Shown: positions 11,094-19,346 of the stretch, in pieces
How the letters are laid out: each line of letters opens with the position of its first letter
How positions within the stretch are numbered: the stretch's first letter is position 1
Assembly (NCBI GenBank): GCA_003232015.1
Contig: QIKU01000073.1
Coordinates: forward strand, 1-45,848
DNA from: Gammaproteobacteria bacterium
GTDB taxonomy: Bacteria; Pseudomonadota; Gammaproteobacteria; UBA6429
DNA length: 45,848 nucleotides
Reading direction: 5' to 3'
The notes under the pieces: model-generated
What the model was told of the DNA's origin: nothing
Databases searched by the model: none
What the model saw: the letters and a program-made list of their open reading frames with translations, nothing else
Program-made: the position numbers and the translations under genes

Positions 11094-11933
11094 ATGATGT
11101 ACTCTATAGCTAAAATATACAAACTTTCTGCCTTAATACTGATCAGCGTGTTGTTTACTGGTTGCAGTAGCCCACCGTCACGCTATGCTCTAAAACACGA
11201 TACTGGCCCGGATCGCTACGTCGATCATCAAAATATTCCTGATGCGGTACCACGCAGTGAACCTAAAAGCAGAGGCGGCAATAAAAACTATCGCATCAGG
11301 GGGAAAAATTACCGGGTTCTTAACTCCAGCCGTGGATACAAAAAACGCGGTATCGCATCATGGTATGGCAAGAAATTTCATGGCCATCGCACCTCCAATG
11401 GTGAGATATATGATATGTATCAAATGACAGCAGCACATACAACCTTACCTCTACCCACCTATGTGCGTGTAACACATCTAAAAAATGGCCAAAGTGTTGT
11501 CCTCAGAGTCAATGATCGCGGTCCATTTCACCGCAATCGGCTCATTGATTTGTCCTATGTCGCCGCTAAAAAGCTCGGTATTACCGCAACCGGCACGGGT
11601 GTTGTTGAAGTTGAAGCAATTAATCCTGAACAGTATTCGGCCAGGCAAACGCCGCCCCGTCAAAATAGTAGAAATACAGTAAAGCCGACTGCAAATACAA
11701 GCTTTAATATATACCTGCAGGCAGGGGCTTTTAGCCAGCAACAAAATGCAAACTATTTAAAAACTAAAATAAACAATCTGGGGCTGGCGCTTGCAACTCA
11801 GGTTAAATTTGATCCCTACCAGAAATTATACAAAGTGCGAATAGGCCCTTTCAGAAGTGTCGATACAGCCGACTCTGTCAGTGAAACCTTGCTCCAGCAC
11901 ACTATCGACAAAGCCTATATTGTAGTCGACTAG
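11094..11933 (+). CDS. rlpA: Septal ring lytic transglycosylase RlpA (SPOR lipoprotein)
   Basis: The 279-residue protein is a predicted lipoprotein: the lipobox LFTG-C24 follows a short hydrophobic segment. A double-psi beta-barrel (about residues 84-175) has GIASWYGKKFHG and the residues matching the characterised active site, E104, H115 and D141 (VNDRGPF). A SPOR domain (about 203-279) should bind denuded glycan at the septum. RlpA cleaves peptidoglycan strands lacking stem peptides. An ATG doublet lies at the start (11094 and 11097) and the exact one is uncertain. It sits between mltB and dacA as in many gammaproteobacteria. Confidence 0.95.
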   Translation: MMYSIAKIYKLSALILISVLFTGCSSPPSRYALKHDTGPDRYVDHQNIPDAVPRSEPKSRGGNKNYRIRGKNYRVLNSSRGYKKRGIASWYGKKFHGHRTSNGEIYDMYQMTAAHTTLPLPTYVRVTHLKNGQSVVLRVNDRGPFHRNRLIDLSYVAAKKLGITATGTGVVEVEAINPEQYSARQTPPRQNSRNTVKPTANTSFNIYLQAGAFSQQQNANYLKTKINNLGLALATQVKFDPYQKLYKVRIGPFRSVDTADSVSETLLQHTIDKAYIVVD

Positions 11934-12050
11934 CATAGTCATTTTATCAAGCTGGCGCGGGCATCCATCACACGGGAGCCCACTACACTGGCATGCTTCA
12001 CAATGAATGGTTACAATAGCATTTTTATAATGACCCTTTTAGGAATGCCC

Positions 12051-13199
12051 ATGTCGACTATTCGATATTTTAAAATACTCACGCTGCTCATCATTGCTTT
12101 CACGCATACCAGTGCTTTTTCAAAACCCAGTCTTGTTCCAGCGGCACCAGCAGTGAAGGCGCATGCCTATTTGCTTATGGACTTTAACAGCCAGCGTATT
12201 ATTGTTTCGAAAAATGCAGATAAACGTGTCGAACCAGCCAGTTTGACAAAGATTATGACTGTTTACATCACACTTTATGAGATCAGCAAGAATAATATTA
12301 AACTTGAAGATCAGGTTAAAATTAGTGAAAAGGCCTGGCGCATGAAAGGCTCGCGCATGTTTATTGAAGTTAACTCCTGGGTTAGCGTCAATGAACTATT
12401 AAAGGGGGTTATCATTCAATCTGGAAATGATGCCAGTGTAGCCCTGGCAGAACATATTGCTGGAAGTGAATCTGCTTTTGCTGATTTGATGAACCAACAT
12501 GCGAATAACCTGGGGATGCACAATAGCCATTTTGTTAACAGCACAGGCTGGCCTGATAAAAATCATTATACCACTGCAACAGATATCGCTATTCTTTCTC
12601 GCGCACTCATTCACGAATTTAAAGAACAATATAAACTTTTTAAAGTTAAGTACTACACCTACAATGGCATTAAGCAACCAAACCGCAACCGTTTACTATG
12701 GACAGATGATCGTGTCGATGGCATTAAAACTGGCCATACTGTCGCAGCAGGGTATTGCCTGGCTGCATCTGCAAAACAAAAAGATATGCGCCTTATTTCT
12801 GTTGTTACCGGTACTAATAGTGAATCGGCACGTGAAACGGCGTCACGTAAATTACTCAGTTACGGCTTCCGATTCTATGAAACATTTTTACTCAATAAAG
12901 CACAGGAGCCATTAACAACACAACGTGTCTGGAAAGGTGACAAAGACGAATTAGAGTTGGGACTAACTGAAGACTTATATATTACCGCTCCGCGTGGTAG
13001 CCGTTCTAAAATAAAGGCTAACATGAAGTTGAATGCCATGATCACTGCACCCGTTAAAAAAGGTCAGGAATTTGGCTCTGTTAATGTAATGCTGGCAGGC
13101 GAAATACTGGCAACGCGACCACTGGTTGCGCTCAATAATGTAAAAGAAGGTGGCCTCTTTAGTAAATTAATTGATAATATTATTTTAATGTTTAAGTAA
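12051..13199 (+). CDS. dacA: D-alanyl-D-alanine carboxypeptidase (PBP5/6 type)
   Basis: From the start at 12051, chosen because AGGA at 12041-12044 is six bases upstream and a good signal peptide follows, the protein has 382 residues. An in-frame ATG at 12003 would add 16 unlikely residues. Penicillin-binding motifs are S64LTK67, S124GN and K226TG. A C-terminal PBP5 domain precedes a terminal amphipathic helix (LFSKLIDNIILMF) that anchors the enzyme to the outer face of the inner membrane. It removes the last D-alanine from pentapeptides. The D-amino acid transaminase gene follows 25 bases later, a common pairing. Confidence 0.95.
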   Translation: MSTIRYFKILTLLIIAFTHTSAFSKPSLVPAAPAVKAHAYLLMDFNSQRIIVSKNADKRVEPASLTKIMTVYITLYEISKNNIKLEDQVKISEKAWRMKGSRMFIEVNSWVSVNELLKGVIIQSGNDASVALAEHIAGSESAFADLMNQHANNLGMHNSHFVNSTGWPDKNHYTTATDIAILSRALIHEFKEQYKLFKVKYYTYNGIKQPNRNRLLWTDDRVDGIKTGHTVAAGYCLAASAKQKDMRLISVVTGTNSESARETASRKLLSYGFRFYETFLLNKAQEPLTTQRVWKGDKDELELGLTEDLYITAPRGSRSKIKANMKLNAMITAPVKKGQEFGSVNVMLAGEILATRPLVALNNVKEGGLFSKLIDNIILMFK

Positions 13200-13224
13200 T
13201 ACGGCATACTCGTAAATATTAAAA

Positions 13225-14115
13225 ATGAAAACATCAACAGAAAAAACGCTTCAACACGACAATAGCATTTGTTACTTGAACAGTGAATTTATCCCGTTAA
13301 AGGATGCAAAAGTATCGGTACTGGATCGGGGCTTTATCTTTGCAGATGGTATCTATGAAGTCATCCCGGCATTTGCAGGTAAACCTTTCAGGCTGGAACA
13401 ACATTTAAAGCGCCTACAGGATAATTTAACCGCCATTAAAATAAGCAATCCATACAGTTCAAAAGAATGGCAAACCATTTTTAGCGACTTAATAGAGAAT
13501 AATAATTCTGCAAATACCGATTGCTCGATTTATCTTCAAGTAACTCGCGGTGTTGCAAAACGTGACCATGTTTTCCCCAGCAGCTCCACTGCAACTATTT
13601 TTGCTATGGTCAATCCATTACTGCCTATCAGTCAGAATGTTCTTGCTAAGGGACTGTCTGTTATTATTCGTGAAGATATTCGCTGGCAATACTGTAATAT
13701 TAAATCAATCTCGTTGCTTGGTAATATTATATTAAAACAGGAAGCCGCAGAGAATAATGCTGATGAAGCCATTCTTGTTCGTGGCGGGAACATCACAGAA
13801 GGTGCTGCAAGCAATGTTTTTATTGTAAAAGAGGGGGTTATCAAAACACCCCCTAAAGATAAAAACCTGCTCCCCGGTATTACACGCGACCTGATTGTTG
13901 AAATTGCAAACCAGCATGATTTAAATTGTCTGGAAACAAATATAACAGAAGATGAATTATTGAGTGCAGACGAAGTCTGGTTAAGCAGCTCAACCAAAGA
14001 AGTTTCCCCTGTTTGCTTTATTGAGAACAAACCGGTTGCCAGTGGCACACCTGGCCCACACTGGGCTAAGATGTACCAGCTCTTTCAGGAATATAAACGT
14101 TCTCTTCAACAGTAA
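13225..14115 (+). CDS. dat: D-amino acid (D-alanine) aminotransferase, class IV PLP enzyme
   Basis: The 296-residue protein starts with the D-alanine transaminase pattern CYLNSEFIPLKDAKVSVLDRGF and has the PLP lysine at K160 (NIKSISLLGN) and glutamate E192 in ITEGAASNVF. It interconverts D-alanine and D-glutamate with their keto acids, supplying D-amino acids for peptidoglycan. It follows dacA and precedes ybeD, so the block couples D-alanine supply and removal. Branched-chain aminotransferases share the fold; the N-terminal motif and context favour D-amino acid use. Confidence 0.88.
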   Translation: MKTSTEKTLQHDNSICYLNSEFIPLKDAKVSVLDRGFIFADGIYEVIPAFAGKPFRLEQHLKRLQDNLTAIKISNPYSSKEWQTIFSDLIENNNSANTDCSIYLQVTRGVAKRDHVFPSSSTATIFAMVNPLLPISQNVLAKGLSVIIREDIRWQYCNIKSISLLGNIILKQEAAENNADEAILVRGGNITEGAASNVFIVKEGVIKTPPKDKNLLPGITRDLIVEIANQHDLNCLETNITEDELLSADEVWLSSSTKEVSPVCFIENKPVASGTPGPHWAKMYQLFQEYKRSLQQ

Positions 14116-14128
14116 GAGCTTCAATATT

Positions 14129-14395
14129 ATGAAACAAGAAGACAGTCCCTTAGAGTTCCCCTGTCATTTCCCCATTAAAGTAATGGGCGCAACGGCAAGC
14201 GACTTTAAAATCAGTGTTATTGATATTGTAAAAAGTCATATTCCAGAACTTGTCGATGAGCACATCAATGAACGCCCCAGCAGTAATAATAAATATATTT
14301 CTCTAACTGTCACCGTTTATGTTACCAGCCGTGAGCAACTCGATAATATTTATCGCGAGCTTCACGCCTGTGAACATGTCCTTATGTCATTATAG
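14129..14395 (+). CDS. ybeD: YbeD/DUF493 family small regulatory-like protein
   Basis: An 88-residue protein from the ATG at 14129, 13 bases after the transaminase stop; a longer in-frame start at 14021 would overlap the upstream gene and is not preferred. It shows the DUF493 pattern FPCHFPIKVMGATASDF and ends in LHACEHVLMSL. The family has an ACT-like alpha/beta fold and its biochemical role is not settled. It lies directly before lipB, as in Escherichia coli, with only two bases between. Confidence 0.9.
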   Translation: MKQEDSPLEFPCHFPIKVMGATASDFKISVIDIVKSHIPELVDEHINERPSSNNKYISLTVTVYVTSREQLDNIYRELHACEHVLMSL

Positions 14396-14397
14396 TA

Positions 14398-15015
14398 ATG
14401 CAGCATAACCCTGTTATTTTCAAAAATCTCGGTTTACAAGACTATACGCAAGTATGGCAGGAAATGAAAAACTTCACTCTTGACCGCACACCTGCAAGTA
14501 ATGATGAAATATGGCTGGTGCAACACCCTGCGGTTTACACTTTAGGCCTCAACGGAAAAAACACTCATATCCTGAACCCAACTAATATCCCCATTATTAA
14601 TATCGACCGGGGTGGCCAGGTTACTTATCATGGTCCGGGACAACTGGTTGTTTATTGTCTGGTTGATCTTGAACGCAGACACTATGGCGTGCAGGAATTT
14701 GTAAAGCGTCTGCAAAACAGTTTGCAAACGCTATTATCTAATTATAATATTGCAACTCATCTAATAGACAAAGCACCCGGCGTTTATATTAATAACAAAA
14801 AAATCGCTGCTCTGGGTCTACGCGTAAAACATAACTGCACTTACCATGGCCTGGCGCTTAATGTTGATATGGATTTAATACCGTTTAAAGACATTAACCC
14901 CTGCGGCTACCCTGATCTGGAAGTTACCCAGTTGTCTGACTACAATATTACGGACTCTATCAAAACAATTTCGAATAAATTTAAGCCCATTCTTGAAAAT
15001 AGCATATACTCTTAA
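14398..15015 (+). CDS. lipB: Octanoyl-[acyl-carrier-protein]:protein octanoyltransferase
   Basis: The 205-residue LipB has the RGGQVTYHGPGQLVVY motif, the catalytic K135 (NKKIAALGLRV) and the nucleophile C169 (NPCGY), at the same numbering as the E. coli enzyme. It transfers octanoate from acyl carrier protein to lipoyl domains, the first step of lipoate synthesis. It starts two bases after ybeD, so co-translation is likely. The usual partner lipA is not downstream; a DUF218 gene follows instead. Confidence 0.96.
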   Translation: MQHNPVIFKNLGLQDYTQVWQEMKNFTLDRTPASNDEIWLVQHPAVYTLGLNGKNTHILNPTNIPIINIDRGGQVTYHGPGQLVVYCLVDLERRHYGVQEFVKRLQNSLQTLLSNYNIATHLIDKAPGVYINNKKIAALGLRVKHNCTYHGLALNVDMDLIPFKDINPCGYPDLEVTQLSDYNITDSIKTISNKFKPILENSIYS

Positions 15016-15067
15016 GTACTATTATTTAGCAGAGGCTCTGCATACTCGCAAACGCAGATGAACACAA

Positions 15068-15859
15068 ATGGATATTGAAGTACTTATCAACAATACTATA
15101 CAAACAATATTACTCCCGCCGGGGATTAGCATCGCAATGATGCTCGTGGGGCTACTTGTTATCCAGCGATTTTATGCCACTGGGAATATTCTTCTTATCT
15201 CCGGATTTTCACTTCTTATTATTCTAAGCCTGCCGGTTACTGCGCAAGGGCTCAATGCCTTACTGGAAACAGATGCAGCGCTCAATATTAAAACGCTTAA
15301 AGCTAGCAAAGCAAAAGCCATTGTCGTACTGGGTGCAGGACGTTATAAAAATGCGCTGGAATACCCGGAGAAGAAAGATTCAATTTCAGCCAATGCGCTG
15401 GAACGCCTTCGCTATGCTGTTTATCTACATAAAAAAACCAGCCTACCAATACTGGTTTCAGGCGGCAGCCCACACGGCAGAATGCAGTCTGAAGCATCCA
15501 TCATGCAGGATGCCCTTAAAAATATTTTTCAGCTAAAAGCAAAATGGCTGGATGTGAACAGTTCTAACACATGGAACAATGCGCGGTTTTCTGCCAAAAT
15601 TCTACAACAGGAAAATATTAAGGATATTGTTCTGGTCACTCATGCCTACCATCTTCCTCGCGCAAGACTGGCCTTTGAACATTTTGATTTTAAAATAACG
15701 GCTGCACCACTTGGCTTCAAGGCAAAGAACCGCAGCGATATTCCTTATACTGCTCTTGACTTCCTGCCCTCAGCACATGCAATGAGCAGTTCAAGCTCTG
15801 CACTGCATGAATTTATTGGTTATGCCTGGTATGTTGTTCGTTATATCTGGCTTGCTTAA
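15068..15859 (+). CDS. ElyC/SanA/YdcF-like DUF218 membrane protein
   Basis: A 263-residue protein with two N-terminal hydrophobic helices (about residues 12-33 and 38-57) and a DUF218 domain marked by AIVVLGAGRY, ILVSGGSP and VLVTHAYHLPRARLAF. The architecture resembles ElyC, an inner-membrane factor linked to peptidoglycan and envelope biogenesis in E. coli. The biochemical activity of the family is not firmly established. It occupies the position where lipA is often found and is probably the last gene of the dacA-lipB run. The symbol elyC would be plausible but is not certain. Confidence 0.82.
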   Translation: MDIEVLINNTIQTILLPPGISIAMMLVGLLVIQRFYATGNILLISGFSLLIILSLPVTAQGLNALLETDAALNIKTLKASKAKAIVVLGAGRYKNALEYPEKKDSISANALERLRYAVYLHKKTSLPILVSGGSPHGRMQSEASIMQDALKNIFQLKAKWLDVNSSNTWNNARFSAKILQQENIKDIVLVTHAYHLPRARLAFEHFDFKITAAPLGFKAKNRSDIPYTALDFLPSAHAMSSSSSALHEFIGYAWYVVRYIWLA

Positions 15860-15886
15860 AAATAGCAGAACGAAAATAAACACCCT

Positions 15887-15903
15887 GCCGCAAGCGGGCG
15901 GGG
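15887..15903. repeat. REP-like hairpin, second copy
   Basis: GCCGCAAGCGGGCGGGG matches the hairpin at 11065-11081 with one change. It lies just after the DUF218 gene and before the GTAGCC-type inverted repeat. Confidence 0.5.
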
Positions 15904-15922
15904 TATTAACGCCTTAAATATT

Positions 15923-15993
15923 GTAGCCTGGATGGAATGGGGGAATGTGTAGCACAAGTCTTCCCGGATTACGCTACGCTACATCCAGGCTAC
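15923..15993 (-). repeat. Palindromic interspersed element (GTAGCC family), copy 1
   Basis: A 71-base element bounded by a perfect 12-bp inverted repeat, GTAGCCTGGATG and CATCCAGGCTAC. Read on the minus strand it contains the same GGATG-AGCG-AGCG-AATCCGGGA core as the copies at 30520-30597 and 31568-31645. It lies in the intergenic space between two convergent genes, where such a hairpin could act on transcript ends. No transposase is nearby. Confidence 0.75.
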
Positions 15994-16066
15994 ACATTTC
16001 GTTTTTTACATCTACGCAGTAAGCTGCAGGGAAGTAAATCCAAAGCGGTTAAATATTTATACAACC

Positions 16067-17416
16067 CTATTTTCCTTCAAAAATAATCTTCCAGCCTTCT
16101 TTATTTTTTGTTAAGTACAGCCGTTTGTCCATACTACTTTTATAATTATTAGACTGATAGGATTGACGGAAACGGGCAACAACAATATTTTCCTGTGTTG
16201 CAGAGTCAGGATAAGCAAACAGGGAAATATCATTTAATTTAATCTTCTGATATTTTTTAGAGCGTGAGACAATCTTTTTCCTTGCTCGCCAGCTACGGAT
16301 GTCGTGCCCACCAGTCCAGAAATTATCAGCATAGTGATCCAGATATTTATCAACATCCAGACTTTGCCAGTCACTCCGCCATTTTTCCAGTGACACCAAA
16401 ACATCTTCACGTAAACTACTCCAGGTTGTGTAATCAACCCATTCCAGTGACTCAGCAATAATCATCGGTGTTTTGCCCGGTGTAACCAGATGTTTGATTG
16501 CATTTAAATCTATATTTGGCAGTACCACACAACCTTCACTGTCCAAAGGTGGGCGGCTATACGAATCACTGGTTGTGCCATGCAGCCATATTCCATAGCC
16601 AGTTTTACCTAAACGTATATCCAGCTCATTCGGGTAATTAACAGGAAAGGCACCAATGCCATATTTATCGGGTAAACTCCCATCCGGTATCCAGCGCGTT
16701 ACAAAATAAACGCCTTCTGGTGTTTTTAAATCACCTCGGAAAAACTTGTTACCACGTAATTTCCCCGTGCTAACATAAAAATCTTTCACCAGCTTCGGAG
16801 GCAATAAATCACCTTGTCGCTGAAAAACATATAAACGATTTTTTGACTTATCAATTAAAACCGCAACGTCAACGGATTCAGACATTAGCAACAACGAGCG
16901 GGGGATTTTTTGTCGTGTTGAATTCTGGTGATAGTTTTCCAGCCGAATTCTTACTTCATCGCGTAACTTGTCTAATTCTATTTGTAATTCTGCTTTTGCG
17001 AAACCAGCCAAAATATCATTACGCCCTACACCCTGTATAAGGCTGACCTGCATTGCTAATAAATCACCTTTTACCAGATGAGCCAGTTTAAATTCGGGAC
17101 TTTTACGAATTAAATCATTGAGCAAAATAGATGCTATTTTAAGCTCGCCCGCCTCAATATAAGCAAACACCTTTAATAAGCTTGCTTCGTAGTCCTGAGG
17201 GTAGGCGTGGATACGCTGATCAAGCTCATCTATTAAACTTACAGGTAAACTTACAGGCAAACCTGCCGAAGTCGTTTGCTGCGACGAATTAACAACATCA
17301 TTAACCTCAACAGGTTTAACAGACTCTTTTTTATTAGCAAACGCATACGTAACGATAAAAATAATCGCTACCGCAGAAAATAAATAAACTGACTTTTGAA
17401 AACTACGCTTAATCAC
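16067..17416 (-). CDS. L,D-transpeptidase (YkuD) with C-terminal NTF2-like domain
   Basis: The 449-residue protein has an N-terminal membrane anchor (residues 9-27), a linker and helical region, a YkuD catalytic domain (about 180-330) with H279-G and the nucleophile C296 in DSEGCVVL, and a C-terminal NTF2/SnoaL-like domain (about 345-449), the arrangement of Cds6-type L,D-transpeptidases. It probably forms 3-3 cross-links or attaches proteins to peptidoglycan in the periplasm. Its GTG start at 17416 shares one base with the stop of the upstream TPR gene, so they are coupled. A 12-base tandem duplication (17234-17257) encodes a repeated LPVS. Confidence 0.88.
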   Translation of the reverse strand: MIKRSFQKSVYLFSAVAIIFIVTYAFANKKESVKPVEVNDVVNSSQQTTSAGLPVSLPVSLIDELDQRIHAYPQDYEASLLKVFAYIEAGELKIASILLNDLIRKSPEFKLAHLVKGDLLAMQVSLIQGVGRNDILAGFAKAELQIELDKLRDEVRIRLENYHQNSTRQKIPRSLLLMSESVDVAVLIDKSKNRLYVFQRQGDLLPPKLVKDFYVSTGKLRGNKFFRGDLKTPEGVYFVTRWIPDGSLPDKYGIGAFPVNYPNELDIRLGKTGYGIWLHGTTSDSYSRPPLDSEGCVVLPNIDLNAIKHLVTPGKTPMIIAESLEWVDYTTWSSLREDVLVSLEKWRSDWQSLDVDKYLDHYADNFWTGGHDIRSWRARKKIVSRSKKYQKIKLNDISLFAYPDSATQENIVVARFRQSYQSNNYKSSMDKRLYLTKNKEGWKIIFEGK

Positions 17417-18549
17417 TATCTTATCACTGCCACACTTTTCTCGGAAAGAATGCGCCAGCCATCAGCTGTGCGCTGCATTACAAATTGTTTCTTTGTTTTA
17501 TCGCGATAATTATCCGCACGATAATCCTGAACCAGTTGGACAACCATTTTGTCTTTTTGCTGCAACTTAATTTCAAAATTATTTAAGCGAACATTAACCC
17601 AGCGTGGTTTACGTATCCGCTCCCGCCGCTGCACAGCCCAGACCTTTTTCGATAGTTTTACAGGTTTAAAATCTTTACCATAGAACGATAAATATAAATC
17701 CACCGCCTGCGCAGACCATGCTGCCGCCCACCCCTGCAAGGTATTAATCACTTCATCCTTATTCTTGCTCACGCCCGGCTGCGGCTTCACTGAATCGTTG
17801 TTAACTTTAATGGCCGGTTTTACAGCCGCCACGGGCTTATTATCGGCTGTGTTTTTAGTAGCATTGGCCACGGCTTGCTCAAGCACAACTTCCTCAGTTT
17901 TCACCAGACGGGGGGGGGGGGCCACACTCGCCACTGTAACCGCCGACACAGGTAGCGATTTTTTCACGGGCGCTGCCGCACGGAGTACAACATCCAGTGT
18001 TTTAAGCTGTGTCGTTTTTGCCTGTACACCTAATTTTAACGCCTTACTATATGCACCCCTGGCCATTTCAACATAAATGGCACTTAAATTATCATACAGG
18101 GTTTTATACTGTGCATTAGTTGCCATACCTTTATCTAAAGTCTGAAGTGCTAAGTCAAGCTTGCCTTGCCGCGCATAGAGGCTGGCTAGATTATTATAAA
18201 TTTCAGGTTGTGATGGCTTTGATTTAAGGATGGATTGATATAATTCAATGGCTGCGTTTACTTTACCTAAACGGCTAAGCGCCTGCGCACGTATAAACTG
18301 TGCTTCAAACTGTGCCGGCACTTCCGTTAAGATACTGTCGCTTAATTTTAACGCTTGCTTATAATTTTTGTCGACCATTTTCTGTTGTGCTGTTTTTAGC
18401 ACAATCAGATCTTTATCCGAAAGCATGGCAGAAGAATTAGGCAGCGCAGATGCATTTCTGGCAAACAACACGGCTAATAAAACAAAACAAAATACTGAAC
18501 AGACAGTATTAGTTAGAATGGGTAACGATGCCCCACGACGCATTTGCAT
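17416..18549 (-). CDS. Secreted TPR protein with C-terminal NTF2-like domain
   Basis: The start at 18549 is preferred because AAGGAG lies 8 bases upstream; an in-frame ATG at 18573 adds eight residues. The 377-residue product has a signal or anchor segment (about 12-34), tetratricopeptide repeats (about 45-150, for example AQALSRLGKVNAAIELYQSIL), a low-complexity Val/Ala/Pro/Lys linker and an NTF2-like C-terminus (about 270-377) that resembles the one on the adjacent L,D-transpeptidase. The linker carries a run of 12 C residues (complement of 17910-17921) encoding prolines. Operon coupling suggests it scaffolds the transpeptidase; this is inference. Confidence 0.82.
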   Translation of the reverse strand: MQMRRGASLPILTNTVCSVFCFVLLAVLFARNASALPNSSAMLSDKDLIVLKTAQQKMVDKNYKQALKLSDSILTEVPAQFEAQFIRAQALSRLGKVNAAIELYQSILKSKPSQPEIYNNLASLYARQGKLDLALQTLDKGMATNAQYKTLYDNLSAIYVEMARGAYSKALKLGVQAKTTQLKTLDVVLRAAAPVKKSLPVSAVTVASVAPPPRLVKTEEVVLEQAVANATKNTADNKPVAAVKPAIKVNNDSVKPQPGVSKNKDEVINTLQGWAAAWSAQAVDLYLSFYGKDFKPVKLSKKVWAVQRRERIRKPRWVNVRLNNFEIKLQQKDKMVVQLVQDYRADNYRDKTKKQFVMQRTADGWRILSEKSVAVIR

Positions 18550-18621
18550 GCACTGTTCTCCTTTATTCCTCATTTTGTTATAAATTATAACAACTTACCG
18601 AGCAGTCGCAACAAACTAGCC

Positions 18622-19332
18622 CTATTTTAAGTCAGTTTTTTTGGTTAAATGGCTATTTAGTTCATCGAGGCGTTGCGGCGTGCCAATATCGAACCAGTCT
18701 CCCGTATAAACTTCGGCGCTGATATGCTGTTCCCGTATTAACGCTCTTAATACCGGTGCTAACGCTTGTGGTCCCTCGTCAAGAAAATAGAATATTTTAG
18801 GCTGATAAATACCTATGCCGCTGAATGTTAAACAAGGACTCTCGGGGTAAACATCTTTATCGTACACAAGTGAACCCTCGTTATGTAAACTAAAATCACC
18901 CTCGGGATGGTGTGCAGGATTAGGTACCAGTAATAAATGCGCCCAAATAGAGGAGTCAACCTGCTTTTTTGCCGTTGTTAACAACTGGATCAGCGGGAAA
19001 TCTGTCCAGATATCGCCATTAATGACAAGAAAAGGCTCATTCCCCAATAAAGGCAGCGCATGCCGAATACCACCGGCCGTTTCCAGAGCTGTCTGCTCGG
19101 CAGAATAGGCAATATTAACCCCGAATTGCCGACCATCACCGAGGGCCTGCTCAATTTTATCCCCCAACCAGGCATGATTAATCACTATATCCCGAATACC
19201 TGCCCGGTACAGCGCCTTAATATGGTATTCAATCAACGCACAACCAGCCACTTTTAATAATGGCTTCGGTACGCTGTCGGTTAAGGGGCGCATACGCTCA
19301 CCTCGACCTGCGGCTAAGATCATGGCTTTCAT
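18622..19332 (-). CDS. murU: N-acetylmuramate alpha-1-phosphate uridylyltransferase
   Basis: The 236-residue sugar nucleotidyltransferase begins MKAMILAAGRGERMRPLTD, the nucleotide-binding loop, with PKPLLKVAG following and the metal-binding region VINGDIWTDF. It lies 14 bases downstream of the amgK-like kinase gene; the pair is the known peptidoglycan recycling route in pseudomonads that converts MurNAc to UDP-MurNAc, bypassing de novo synthesis. A G-rich site (GGTGGGGGG) precedes the ATG. Mannose-1-phosphate guanylyltransferases are similar, but the neighbour favours MurU. Confidence 0.9.
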   Translation of the reverse strand: MKAMILAAGRGERMRPLTDSVPKPLLKVAGCALIEYHIKALYRAGIRDIVINHAWLGDKIEQALGDGRQFGVNIAYSAEQTALETAGGIRHALPLLGNEPFLVINGDIWTDFPLIQLLTTAKKQVDSSIWAHLLLVPNPAHHPEGDFSLHNEGSLVYDKDVYPESPCLTFSGIGIYQPKIFYFLDEGPQALAPVLRALIREQHISAEVYTGDWFDIGTPQRLDELNSHLTKKTDLK

Positions 19333-19346
19333 TTAACCCCCCACCT

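Noticed and set aside
12499..12915. 138-residue ORF inside dacA in another frame
   Set aside because: Lies entirely within an intact PBP5-type gene; no start signal or recognisable domain.
13632..14048. 138-residue ORF opposite the D-amino acid transaminase
   Set aside because: Antisense to an intact conserved gene, no domain, no operon context.
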